Shown: piece after piece, positions 48,849 through 61,629 of the stretch | Layout of the letters: the number at the start of each line of letters is the position of its first letter | Position numbering within the stretch: position 1 is the stretch's first letter | NCBI GenBank assembly: GCA_002751075.1 | Contig: NAOQ01000006.1 | Span: forward strand, 246,984-310,983 | Length of the DNA stretch: 64,000 nt | From: Ichthyophonus hoferi | Lineage: Eukaryota > Opisthokonta > Ichthyosporea > Ichthyophonida > Ichthyophonidae | Direction: 5' to 3' | Notes under the pieces: model-generated | The model's input: only the letters and a program-made list of their open reading frames with translations | Database searches by the model: none | What the model was told of the DNA's origin: nothing | Translations under genes and position numbers: made by a program

Positions 48849-51800
48849 AGTCTAGTCCAGCCTCGTTGCTACGCAGGTCCGAGCTTATAGGGCTGGCCAA
48901 TAGTGGGCCGGTATTCTCGGCACGGGCAAGCGATGTAGAGATTATACAGTCCCCACGTGGCTTCTATAGTGCACTTAAGGTACCTAGATCATTCCTTGTG
49001 ATATGATTGGATAGAATAGGATAGAGTAGAGTAGGGTAGGGTAGGATAGGTTAGGATATGTTCTGATATGTTATGTTATGTTTTGCTATGATATATTATG
49101 TTATGATAAGATATGATATATTATGACGTCCCTATGGGATCACTTGATCCTGTTGTCATATGATAAGGCAGCATGGAGAGAATGGGGTGATTGGATTGGT
49201 TAACAGGATGGCTCATGACTGCGAATGCTAGTATCCTATTGGTTTAAAAATTGGACTTTTCTACGTGACAACACCAAAAGGTAGACATAAGGAATAATAA
49301 TCATAAACCAATAAGAAGGGGCGAACACTAAGAGATGACATACAATTGGTTGGTAACCATCCAGACATTAACAGTAGATGCACTCCAGTAGCTAATAATA
49401 AACTCAATGAAAATACAGACAGTTTATTATACTACTCTATCACTATACTACTATATATACTACGGTATTGCTATAGTATTATAGCCCTATACTATTAAGA
49501 CCCTAACTAACAGTAGAAACACTCCAATGTGATGGCCTGGGGCTAGGCAGGTATTCAGGGTGCCCAACACCGAGTGGTTCTGGCCTCACTGTATCTAGGC
49601 ACCGGGCCGGAGGAGAAGGAATTGGTAGGTGAGGGGGGGAGGTCAAATGGTTAATGTCCAATTACAGCTGTGTATTTCCAAGCGTCTTCAGGTGTATCAT
49701 TGTAATATTTACTGCAGCCATGATCATTAGAAATCATTCAGGAATACCCGAGATAAGAAGGCGTTGTCACGGAAACCTACCAATGATATTATTTTCTTTA
49801 GGTGAAAGAACTTAATAAGGCCGCAAACCGTGGGGTGAATGTAAGTATTTTATTGGACGGCCTGAGAGGGACTAGAGGCCAATCTAGTTCGTCTACCCTT
49901 CTGGCTCCCTTAGTGGCTGCACACCCACATAACACTGTAGGTTAGTGGACTTGGTGACCTTCTTACATATAACTATCCTACTGGCGGTGTATCATGCAGC
50001 TTCTTTGGTTTACATTATCTCCTCATTTTCTACTGGATAGTCTTAATGTTATCTCTTTCTCCCTCCCAATTATTTTTCTTATATGTTTCATAATGGCTAA
50101 TAATACCTCACATTGTTTTCTTTCTCTTTTGTTCCCTTTCCAATCATCACAGTTCATTCTATCCAATGGCCTCTGCCTGTTAATGTCCCATCCAATCCTT
50201 TTCTGTTTCTTTCTCCCACACCCGTAGTGTCTTGTGGCCTGCCTCCTAGTGATGGTTGTCTCATTCATATTATTGACCTATGGTTACCATGGTTACCTTA
50301 CTGTAAGCTAGCACTAACAGCATCCCCTCAGTCAATATGTATTGCACACCATTACTACAACGGCCTTGGAGAGCCTTACCCGCCCGGGTGAACGAAGTAC
50401 TGGGTTTACAACACATTAAGATCTATCTGTTTGATGATAGTGTCATGCTTAGTGGGTAAGTGGCTTAGTGTCTATGAGATATACCCTCTGTTTACTACTA
50501 TCTATATCATGCTTGTTTCCTTGTTTGTCCAGGGGCAGCTGTCTTATTGGTAGGTATTAATACACACCACCACTCCCCATACAGGGCCAATCTAAGCAGC
50601 TGGTATTTCAGGGAGAGGCAAGATCGTTATATGATCTTCCATAACAACCGGCCTTTGGCTGACTATTTAGGCCAGCTAGTGCACACTGTGGCCAGGCATT
50701 CTCCCACTCTGCAGTCCAATGCTACCCTGACCCCTCCTCTGTCTGTCCCTGATCCTGCAAAGGTTGGCATGGCCTGTTAATCTATACTCTGACCCTATCT
50801 GCTTTGGTGGCGAATCATATGCTAGATTGTTAATGACTAATCGGTCCTACCCTTCTGTCTTAACCTAAACAACAACATCATCAACAACAACAACAACCAC
50901 AACAACATCAACGATGACAACACCAATAATAAAAGGATCCAGAAAGCCATAAGCAGCAAATGGGAGAGGAGGTTAATCAGCTGCTAGCCCAAGGAATCAG
51001 GTATGACCTTGATATCTGATGTATGGGTTAGTGTGGTGAAGGCTACGTCTTGTATGTGGTCCTCCTGCTGTACCTATAACTTAATAATGGAGTGGACTAG
51101 GGGGAGAGATAGAGAGGCGATGCTATAGTGCCTGGCCTTTGCTTCTTTTATGAGGATATCATGCGATGGCTAACACTTAATGAGGTTGAGCTACTTTTAT
51201 AAGTAATATGTTGGTCCAATAGGCATGTAGGATTAAAACTAATGGTGTGTGAGACACAGAGACTATCCAATCCCTGCAGACAACGGCAACGATACTTTGG
51301 TGATCCCTTTGGTAAGTGGTGCAAGATCATACTCTTATCATGAATTAATTGGCTGATTATTCTATGATTAGTTATATGCGGGGACAAGGCTGTACATGAC
51401 AATGTGTTGATATAAAGGATATATATATAAGTACAATGTATTGATAAAGGATGTATGTACAAGTACAATGTATGGATATGAAGGATATATATGCAAGTAC
51501 AATGTATTGATATAAAGGATATATGTACAGGTGCAAATGGGAGTGTATGGCGTGCACAGAGACATGCATGCGGTCCTCTCTCTCTTACAGGGTGCGCCTT
51601 CTAGCTCTCGTCTAGCCATAGCAGCTGGTTATCTCAACTTTCCTCCCGCTTATCAATTGGCTCTTCTGGCCTCCAAGGCACATGTGGATGTACTTACAGC
51701 CTGTCCCAAGGTAGATCATACACACGTATATGTATATACCTATACTACCTATATGCATATATATATATATATATATATATNNNNNNNNNNNNNNNNNNNN

Positions 51801-53702
51801 NNNNNTATATACGCCTCTACCAATATGACATAGTGCAACTGTATGAATCCATGCTGACCGTCCACCAATTGGAACATCTCTCTTCTCTCATGCTAACACA
51901 GGCCAATGGATTCTACACCGCTGATGGGGTATCGCGATACATACCTGATGCGTACAGCGAGGTAGAGAGACAATTTGTAGATAGGATCCAGCGGCAAGGC
52001 CAATCCCACCGCATTCACATGCATGAGTACATTCGGACAGACTGGACCTTCCACGCCAAGGGTACGTGCCTATGATTACCTAGCCCCTGGCCCTACATCG
52101 TGGGCTGGTATATAGTATACTATAAAAGCTAATGTGTATATATTGGAACAAGCATAAACATTGAAAGACATTTAATAACCTTTATTTACTTGGCAGACGT
52201 GTTTTGTGCTGACCTAGTGGTGGTGTTGTGTACGGTGCAACTACTGATGTGGATCAATCACTAACTAGACATCTCCACAGGTCTGTGGTATTTCCTTCCC
52301 CGCCAATCCATGCCTTCCTGTACCCTGATTGGCTCCCCTAACTTTGGTACCTACCCCTTCTATCCTCACCTATATATATATATATATATATGTGTGTATG
52401 TCAGATATACGTCATCATGTAGCTGGTTCCTTTCCGTCTACCGGCTAGTACATAATAATTAGCACCTTTCTCTACCCTTTCTTAATTCATTTCCTCGGGC
52501 CAGTGTGCATACAAGGATCCCTGTCCTATTGGGTTACTATGTCAAGCATTATATAAATATATTTCTACTGTAGCGTTGTCCACCTCTGCCCTACCTACAT
52601 TGGTTCATATATATAGTCTTGTGCCTAACCTATATGATATATTGTACTTTTACGCTTTCTCCTTTTGTACTGTGTCGGGGTAATCTAGGATTCAGTGACG
52701 GTCTCTGTTTGTCCCAGGACCTGCACTCGTAATATCATTGATTTTTCTTTTGATTTTATGCTTGCAATTTTCAGCTGCCATCCGAAAATAGAACAGGTAA
52801 TAGCTGCAACATAGGCTGAAACGGATAATAAAAACATATTTGCTCGTGTATAGCTGGTATACCAACCATGGAAAGCATAGGAAGCTAGCTCTAACTTCGT
52901 TTTATAGTCAGAATATTTAACTGATCAATCATTCTCCATTTGCATAATTTACAACCAATCTGGGTAGCATTATAATTATAAGGTTGTATCATTATCTTAT
53001 AATTAAATTAGTCAATAGTTGATATTCAATTCCCTTGTAAAAATATCACATAATAGAATTATCTAATCAATCATCAGTAATGACCTTAATGATTACACCC
53101 ATCAGTAGTGTCACATCTGGGGATGGGTTGGGATACAACAGATAAACCTGGCCAACAATTATTTTCTCTCCATCTCTAATGCTTGCACATCATTGGTTAG
53201 CTTAGTTTATCAAGCACTAACCACACGTGTATGCTTACTACCCACCACATATGTTAGGAATGCGGTCTGCCCAGCGAGACCTTGAGACTCAGGTTGCTAT
53301 GGTAACAACAAACACGACCCTGCGTAATATCCTGACCAAGGTAGATGCAAATATGGACATTGGCCGGTGGCCAAGTAACCTATAGTGACGACTTAGGAGC
53401 CATAATCAAAAGCATAGTCTCCCATATGCAGATGCGATGCTAAACCTCTACGGCTTACATAATATATATATATTTTTTTTATCAGCCCCACCCTCAAACA
53501 CGGCCAAGAAAACATAGTCATAGTCATATACAAATATACAAGTATATCCATCCTAATTCACACCTTTACCCTAACCACACAGGAACATCAAAGTCTGTAC
53601 AATCACAGTGTCCTGGTAGACAAGGCCACCTTCAGCCAGTCACACAGACTGCCTCCTTGGTGGCTTCCCTCCATCATTCCAGCCATCAAAGCATTTCTCT
53701 AA
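48849..53702 (+). CDS. PGS1: CDP-diacylglycerol--glycerol-3-phosphate 3-phosphatidyltransferase (PGP synthase)
   Basis: Makes phosphatidylglycerophosphate, the first committed step to cardiolipin, in mitochondria. Exons: 48849-48979, 49559-49624, 49802-49940, 50332-50455, 50585-50762, 50936-51000, 51280-51311, 51531-51710, 51902-52061, 52281-52346, 53258-53340, 53583-53702. Landmarks match animal PGS1 in order: SPRGFYSALK, RVVLASLYLGTG, VSILLDGLRGTRG, first phosphodiesterase motif HIKIYLFDDSVMLSGANLS, FRERQDRYM, LVIPLVQMGVYG, AIAAGYLNF, ANGFYTADGV, YSEVERQF, second motif HAKGLWYF with IGSPNFG, then MRSAQRDLETQVAMVT and IIPAIKAFL before the stop. The first exon with the start codon and mitochondrial presequence was not found upstream of 48849. 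The junction between 50936-51000 and 51280-51311 does not keep phase with the homologous frame of the latter (TLVIPL), so an exon may be missing or a limit wrong. A 25-N gap lies in the intron after 51710. Confidence 0.9.
49015..49125 (+). repeat. Degenerate 'ataggatagagtaggg' short repeats in a PGS1 intron
   Basis: About 110 bp of 5-bp themes (atagg, gtagg, then tatgtt/tatgat), with no clear register. It lies in the intron after the exon 48849-48979. Confidence 0.5.
51390..51545 (+). repeat. Minisatellite of about 33 bp units next to a PGS1 acceptor
   Basis: Units beginning 'aaaggat' start near 51414, 51446, 51480 and 51514, with a weaker one before. Each carries 'gtacaatgtattgatat' or a variant. 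The final unit continues into the exon at 51531, so the acceptor 'gtacag' is the last copy's version of 'gtacaag'. Confidence 0.75.
51755..51815. other. (TA)n tract with a 25-N assembly gap (51781-51805)
   Basis: A run of alternating TA leads into exactly 25 N and resumes after it. It lies in the PGS1 intron between exons 51531-51710 and 51902-52061. The gap is plausibly a collapsed dinucleotide repeat. Confidence 0.9.
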
Positions 53703-54103
53703 TCAAGATGGAGTTGTAATATGTAGGAAGTAGCAATGATATCACATAGTAGCACTCACTATGCAGCTTTCTGGCGAAGAAACTTTATCTCCCTTCTTAA
53801 AGACAAGGCTTCCATAGCCATGTATGTATAAGAACCTGTAGTATTATTGAAGATAAGCCGTGCTTTCTATTGAAGGGCATAGAAGTAAGGGAGTGTACAA
53901 CAATAGGATTGGTTGTAGTTAATAATAGCTGCCCTTAGTGGCTGTGATCAATCAGCAGGCACGCACTAGGACCCAAAGGATATAACCTGTTATAGCCAGG
54001 TTGAATAAGATCAAAAACAATTTAGGACTGTTAAGTATGGTAGGCATGATATGTAAATTATAATAGTTACCCCTGTATGTATCCGCATGGATAGGACATG
54101 ATT

Positions 54104-54109
54104 AATAAA
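54104..54109 (+). terminator. Candidate polyadenylation signal of PGS1
   Basis: AATAAA about 400 bp after the PGS1 stop. Candidate only. Confidence 0.3.
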
Positions 54110-54910
54110 ACAGGAGATATGCAAATGTTTGTCTACAACCGAACCAGGTAAAATAATATCTTAAACTAATTGTAGTAACTATATATTAACTGAATTGAAA
54201 ATGGTTTTAAATTGAGCAATCAAAGTAAGATGCTCCATTGAGAGAGACAACAAAGATGAGACAATTACTAATGGCAAGGTAAAAGAACATAACTAAACAA
54301 CCCTTCTGGTTCTTGTCTATATAATTCTGTAATGCCATTAGAGGCAAGCAAATTTTTTGAGTAGGCCTCTGTTATAATAATATCATATTACACGATATCA
54401 TAAGATTGGGACAGTCATATCAAGCCATATACAATTGTTTGTACTGTATAATTTGTATTGGCATAATTCATTCTGACTTTGTGTTATTTTAATCATTTAC
54501 ATGATCCATATTCTGTATTTAATCTACATAACATTTTTGCTGCATACTATTTTGTCTATTGTCCTTCCCTGTTAAATAATCTTAAGTCATACAGATGAAG
54601 GATCAAATGACAATATTCGTCTGTGATTAATCAATTTTATTATGAAAGTCAAACCATGAACATCTGGCAGAACATTAGGAATATCTACGCAAACTAAATC
54701 ATGCATGGATAAAGTACTGCAGCCTCTATGAGACAGCTCGAAATTGGAACTTCAACAAGATATAGCTGGCTACATATGGTAAAACCCATACCCGTTGAAC
54801 TTTTCTATATATAACTACTGCACCTTCATCTTTAAATTCTTTTATTCTTGGTCAAACATTCAACTTGGACACATCCGACAAGTAAGTCTATTATTATGTA
54901 ATATCATTAG

Positions 54911-55010
54911 CCCACCATGCCCCTCCTCTACCCTATCCTTTCCTGTGTTAATATCTAATACTATTATTCCACCTTACTCTTCCTCTACATTATCCTTTCC
55001 TGTGTTATTA
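54911..55010. repeat. Tandem duplication, 57 bp period
   Basis: 'tatcctttcctgtgtta' occurs at 54934 and again at 54991 with similar 'ccacc..cctctac' sequence before each copy. Two units only. Confidence 0.6.
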
Positions 55011-55254
55011 CGTATTTTGGTTGAATTTGGTTTACTCCAATTAGTGCTGAATTGTAGGTGAAGGCCAATTCCTCATCTGAGGTTTGATTTTCTCCTGTCA
55101 CTGGGTCTTGCACTTGAATGCGGTAGCCAATGGCCGTAGTTTCGGTTGGCTCTAAAAATGTATGGGATCTCTTAGTGAAGTTGGAATCTATGGAAGGGAC
55201 CTTCTGTCCAAGTTGATAATTGTGGTTCATTCTGGAATGAAGATTTGGGTCCAA
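54985..55254 (-). other. Unassigned 89-codon frame
   Basis: A minus-strand frame starting MDPNLHSRMNHNYQLGQ with balanced amino-acid composition (EPTETTAIGY, VQDPVTGENQ), unlike most chance frames here. Its 3' part overlaps a tandem duplication. No known domain, splice-joined partner or signal is seen. It could be an element remnant, an exon of an unrecognised gene, or chance. Confidence 0.2.
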
Positions 55255-57416
55255 TGGATATATGCTGCTATTGATGCCTGTTCTGTCGCTGATTCCTCGG
55301 ACCTAGTTAATTGGGTTGATGTAGATTATTTAGAGCAAGAATTTTGAAGGCTCTAGCTAATTGGTTGGTTTATGGCTATTTCTTGTTTGTTTTCTAAACG
55401 TATTCATGTCTAGAATAATAAAGAATACTAGCACAGATAGTTTTCTTTTATACTTAAAAGAATTAACAAGATAACTATTTAATCCAAAATATCAACGTCT
55501 TCTATGTATTATATGTTAGAGTTAGTTTATGATTGATTAATGATTTAATTCAACATGCATACAAAGAACGTTAAATATATTATGTTTTCTACTGGTAACA
55601 ATTTACATAATAATGTTATAAAGTTAACACTTCTACATGTCAACTTATTTGTGTGTAGAAAACTATGTCTTATAATATATATATATATGCGTGTGTATAA
55701 TTGCGATGCATACCTTGCTAAGGTGCGATTTCGGCACTTATTCCAGTTGCTCTTAGCGCACCAGAATCATTGAAAACTTGGAAATTATGAGCTCATGTGA
55801 TTTGTGATCGAAAATTATGTGTTCTTGTGATTGCTTGTGATTGCGATTTCCAATCAAAATTTCCGATTGTAACACTATAACCAAGCTGATTCAACCTACG
55901 AAAATACTCTGTGATTGTTCCCGGACCAATTCTATTTTTCAATAAATAATAAATTAACAAATGATTTTATCGATCTCACCTATTGGGTAAGTCGTGAGCC
56001 AAGGCGGTCTTTCATTGGCTATTATTAAGAGCTAGTGCAACCATTTAAAATAAGATCTTTCTTTCCAAACCAGCTGATGTAGATATATTACAAACAATTG
56101 TCTCTATTTTGAAGTGAAGTGAGGCTGGAAGCTATTTTTCTTGAAATTTTTTATATACTATTGTCAAAGATGTACGTATAAGAAGAGATGGACTCACACC
56201 ATAAGCTTATAAGAAGGCTATAGCCAAAAATGTAGAAAACAGTTCCAGATGGAGCATATTTGCCTCCACTATTTTATCTTCTTTGCGCAAAAGCGCGACG
56301 GCACCCTACAGGGATAAAACCTTGGAATGTGATCTGGGTTTGCATAATGTATTATATAATATAATGTAGGTAGGGGACATATGACGTACTATTGAAGGCA
56401 ATAAGCTTTGAGTGGGGTTTGAATTTTAATGATATTCTTATATACATGGTGATTCAAGGTCTATGTTATACTTACATATATAATGCAAACTTAAGTTTAA
56501 TAGCATACTATGGGATATAACGTATACCTGATAAACTTTTAATATTATTATTGTGCATATTGTGTAATGTTAGGCGGGTTTAATATTTATAATTATATAA
56601 ACTACGAGACTGGAGATTAGATTCTATATATGTTTATACGTTGTGTATACCTGTAGTAGAAACCATAGATAATATAATAAATTACTCAATGGTTTTCGTT
56701 GGCTTGTCTTTCAACAATAGATTATTTTAAGAAAAATATAATGAAAGTAGTGGGTGCTATGAAGGTAATAATCCTTAGTACGTAATCTTACAAACTATCC
56801 GGTATAATATAGATAGTATACATTTAATGACAATTGACTGCAAATTCTTCATTGTTGTCGCATAAACTAGTATTCATATATGGGAAGGGGCCTAGTTATG
56901 GCCTTATAAAGGATTATATATAGAAATGTTACAGTAGAACTAAAGGTGGCATAATAATAAACCCTAAGATATATTGGATACGGATACAGAAAAAATAGCG
57001 CTTTACCTTATTAGTTGTAAGCTGTTTGTATTTTGGCCGTTTTTCTCTTGACATAGGAAATATTTACCATTTAAATATCTTGACAATACCATTCAAATAC
57101 TTACTGCATGTATTCACAAAATATACACTTTAGTTTTTGGTTGTAAAGCCACTTACACAAGTGTATGGTATACAGGATATAAAATGGAAGAAAAAATGTT
57201 TCTTTATTTTAGTGTTCGTTTTTTTATATGAACAGTTGACAATTAGTCTTTCCAGTGTATATTGTAGCATATAGTCATACATACTCTAACCACCACATCT
57301 GGTATATCACAATATAGACCTTTCGTTTATTTATTCTTTATTTGTTCTATGTAGACAATGAAAACTATAAACTATAAACCATTTATTCCACCACTTCCCT
57401 CTTCAGGCCATGTAAA

Positions 57417-60400
57417 ATGTGGAAGCAATTCTTATACAATCTAGCCATAATCGCAATAGTGGTGAATGGCCTTCCTTTCAAGCTTACAAACCATAATAGG
57501 GGTGGCGACAACTGGGCTATACTTATAGCGGGCAGTGATGGGTGGTTTAACTACCGTCACCAGGTAAGAAAAATTGTTGAAGGAAGAGCCTCAAGGGCTA
57601 TCTAGAAACACAAACAGGAATAATATGCATATTTGGGGTAATGAGACAGGATAAATAGACATAGAGACAAAGAAGAAATAATAACTTTGCCATAAGCTAG
57701 TGACAACCTCATATGTATTCACTGTCAGAGTGATGTATAATTTTCTTTACATCCATCTTAACCTTTATTTCTACAGCTGTGATGCTGAATTCTCCTACCC
57801 CTTCTATTGCTTTCCGAATATACTAATCCAATAAAATATTCTATTATTATGGCTTACTAACTGTGGGAGCAGGCAGATATATCTCATGCCTATCAAATTC
57901 TGCGCAAAACCGGCTTTCCGGCCAATCGGATTATCACGTTCATGAAGGATGATATAGCCCACAATATACTAAATCCTACCCCAGGTGTTATCATGTAAGG
58001 CTTACTACCCCATAGAAGACAAAAGGAAAATAGATCATAGTGTAAGACACTAGATAGTGACTTTGTAGTTGCCTTGAGGTATAACTGATATACTTAGTAC
58101 CAGGGACTGGTAATAATTATAGTGGGCCGTATGTTGAGCACATCCTTAGGTTTTATGCGTTATTAAAGCAGATTACAGGGAGAATAATGAAGTAATTGGA
58201 TAAAGAGAATATTAATAAATGTATAATAGATACAACGTGAGTGGGAGAGGAAAGAAAAAGAAAAAACGTGGGGAAAAAAAAGTCAATTAGTACATATTTG
58301 TAGTATATATACATGTGTGTGCATGGGCGTGAAGGTGTAGATGTGTGTCTATATAGGATGTGCAGGCTGGATATAAAGACCCACATTATAACTCTACAGT
58401 AACCGCCCTGGGGGCCCAAACGTTTACGAGGGAGTGAAAATTGACTACAAGGGTGACGATGTTACCGTGGAAAACTTCATAAAGGTAAGGGAGGGATAGT
58501 AAAAGAAAGAGAAAGAGAAAAAGAGGAAATATTTGATTGCTATGGGATAGAGATAATCAACAGGTGTCTTTAGGAGGAGGATCGAGAGTGAAATGGGGAA
58601 TAGGAGAATAGAGGATGGTGTATAACAGAAATACAATAAAGAAAAAACTATGTAAACATGGATTATTTTTATACATTATTCGGTATGTACACTACGGATA
58701 ACACATAGGTGTGACAGTCTTTGTATCTGGTCAGCTAGATAGTATAGTAGTGTATTTATATGCATGCAATTGTGATTATGAACTATATGTTAGAGTGTTG
58801 TTGCACAAACAATATAACTTATAACTTATACAGTATGCAAGTAAGTTTAGAACAATTAATGTAAGGGAATGATGTACAGGTTCTTCTAGGTCAGCACATC
58901 AAGGGTCACGACGGAAAGACCCTTAAAAGTGGACCCAATGATCATGTGTTTATTAACTTTGTAGACCATGGGGGAGTTGGTGTGATTGGCTTCCCAGGGG
59001 CCCAGGTCATGACCTCCTATATGCTTCGTGATACATTTAGGAAAATGGTAAGTAGTATGCAAAAGGATGAGTGGAAAGGATGTGAAAAACGTGCCTGTAC
59101 ATTATTCCATCATGTATACTATACCATTATTACACTATACTAGTATTACATTATACCATTATGTTATTATGTGTATTACACTATTATGTACATAAATCTG
59201 GCCAGGGACAAGATAAATAAATGCCAGAAATTTTAAAGCATTGCTGTGGTAACCATGATAATGATATAATACGGCAGTATGAAGCCAGGAGATATAAAGA
59301 GATTGTGTTCTACATGGAGGCCTGTGAAAGTGGATCGATGTTTGAGGGCCTTTTACCTTCACATTGGTCTATCTTTGCTACCACAGCAGCCAGGAGTAAT
59401 GAATCCTCCTATGCCACCTATTATGATGCAAAGCGACATACCTTTCTGGGAGATGTGTATAGCATATGCTGGATGGAGGATGCTGATGCACACTTTTTTA
59501 CGGGGAAGCCTAGTTATCACCCAATCACTGTGGAAGATGAGTTTCTGGTTAGTGCCAATGAAATGAACCACGCATTGTTGTTTTGGGTGTTTATGCTTCC
59601 CATAGTATAATATGTTAGTACAATATAGTATTGGATAGGGGTCATGGAGCGACTATCTAAAAGGGTAAAAAATAAAGAATGTATAAAGTGTAAGGTATAT
59701 ACTACTATATAGTCGTACCCTAGACTCCGCCGCATACTAGACTTATAGATCAGATATTTATAGAACTTTTCGTTCCATGACCCATCTAGCAAGTATCTTC
59801 AACGGAATCCCTTTACCTAGGATATCCTTAAAAGTATAGCCCTACAAGATGTATCTGTGCATTCTCCCACTATCACCCTCACAGGCAGTATACAACAGGA
59901 CTGCGAAATGGTCAGAACCCCAGCAATACGGAGACATCAGCCTGGCAAAGAAGAGCACAGTGGAGGACTTCATGGCCTACCGCACATTTACAGATATATT
60001 GCACTTTGATTACACACCAATCCCTAAGTATGTAGGACAGGTAACCATTAGTGCCAGACGGGCTACACTCTACGCCCTCACTCAGGTAGGATCTTCCTAG
60101 GATAGTATGAATGATTGTAATTGAAATACATTCATTACTACGTTGTTGGCGAAAGGACGCATGACAGTGTGAATTGCTCTGTACCTCTGCTATCCTTGCA
60201 TAGCCTGATGATTGCTCACCCTTTCTCCCTCAGATGCTTCAGGAAGATACTATCTATAATGGCCAAGTGTCAGGTGAATTGAAGACTATAGTTACGGCTC
60301 AGCAAGAGGCATACGACCGCTTTGTATACCTGGCCGACCTGGTGGCAGGCCCCAAGTACCCCCCTTAACCTCTCTATTCCCTTACACACATTACTTATCT

Positions 60401-60884
60401 CAAACATATATATATGCCACCATTATAAAATGTTACAGCATTCCCGGGAGGTAGCTAGAATTATCTAATTATATCCATCAGGATGATAGATTGATTTCAC
60501 ATGTGATAGCAGACTTAAAAATCCACATACCATTACTCATGATAATATCATTTATCTCTATTTTCAAGTTGTATAGTGTTTACGTATATAACTACCATAT
60601 CACATATGAATGGACAGCCTTGTCATTGACTAGAGCTCTACTCAACTAACTCAAAATCACTCCTCTCTCCTCTTAGGGGCCATCGTCTGATAGACCTACC
60701 TGTACAGAGGGTGGCCAATCATGCCCTGCTACATGACAGCATCATGGCCTTTCATACCATCTGCCACCCTATAGACACCTATCACCTACCATATACTGGC
60801 GTGTTGGCCCATCTAACCAATCAGGGGTTCAGCCTGTCAAGTATCCGCAATGCTATTGGTGCTAATCCTATGTGCAAGAGCTAG
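57417..60884 (+). CDS. LGMN: Legumain (asparaginyl endopeptidase, peptidase family C13)
   Basis: A lysosomal cysteine protease cutting after Asn (and Asp at low pH), made as a proenzyme. Eight exons join in frame (440 aa; human 433): 57417-57563, 57873-57994, 58400-58484, 58880-59047, 59278-59547, 59885-60085, 60234-60355, 60677-60884. A signal peptide is seen at residues 1-20 ([12 protein letters not shown]). The core shows [52 protein letters not shown], the catalytic His in FVDHGG (H148) and the catalytic Cys in [10 protein letters not shown] (C190). [18 protein letters not shown] and WMEDAD follow as in animal legumains. The C-terminal part is the inhibitory prodomain, ending in a death-domain-like region ([23 protein letters not shown]). 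The start ATG directly precedes the signal peptide. The least certain exon edge is the donor at 59548 (gttagt). All catalytic residues are present and it looks functional. GPI8 is excluded by the prodomain. Confidence 0.95.
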
Positions 60885-61139
60885 ACCTGATAGTAGACAG
60901 GGTACCCAAGCCATACACGTGCTATTAGGCTTATCCCAATACGGCTGCATAAAGCTAGTTGGCCCATAATACCAAGATAGCAATAGTAAAAACTAGTACT
61001 ATATAATGGTACAAACATGTTACGTATAATTTAATTGTGAGTATTCTATTGTCTAATCTATATAAACCTAAAGCAATGTTATGAGTGGCTAATATGATTG
61101 TTGATTCGAGAAGTAGGCGTGTCTGTCACAGTAAACCCT

Positions 61140-61500
61140 ACCAATGCCAATAGATAATCTATCAATCATACTATATAGTCTACCAATCATGGTGCATAGT
61201 CTACCAATAATAGTACATAATTTAACAATCATAGTGGATAGTCTACCAATCATAGTAGATAATCTACTAATCATAATATATTGTCTACTAATCTTAGTAG
61301 ATAATCTCCTAATAATATATATATAGCCTACCAATCATAATACATAGTCTACCAATCATAGTTCATAATTTAACAATCATAGTAGATAATCTACCAATTA
61401 CAATATATAGTCTACCAATCGTAGTAGTTAGTCTACCAATCATAATACATAGTCTATCAATCATAGTGCATAATCTACCAATTATAGTACAGTCTCCTGA
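61140..61500. repeat. Minisatellite of about 20 bp units (tctaccaatcatagtacata)
   Basis: About 17 imperfect units of 'agtctaccaatcatagta' spread over 360 bp. It lies between the ends of legumain (plus) and the coiled-coil gene (minus). Each unit carries CCAAT. Open frames here are repeat artefacts. Confidence 0.85.
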
Positions 61501-61629
61501 CTAAGGGGAGTTGGTATACCTGGTACCCTGACACCTGAACACGGTACTATAATAACTGTCTATGGTGTAACTATACCCATCTGTGTAAACCATAAGTAAA
61601 GACCAGTGGTGGCTATTGACGTATATGAT

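Larger units (their letters stand above)
53750..57400. other. Spacer between PGS1 and legumain
   Basis: About 3.6 kb, AT-rich, with no exon I can support. It contains an AATAAA at 54104 that could end PGS1, a 57-bp tandem duplication near 54911-55010, a minus-strand open frame (54985-55254), and a patch of 'cttgtgattg' echoes at 55800-55860. The right part, 56.3-57.3 kb, shows nothing recognisable. Confidence 0.4.
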
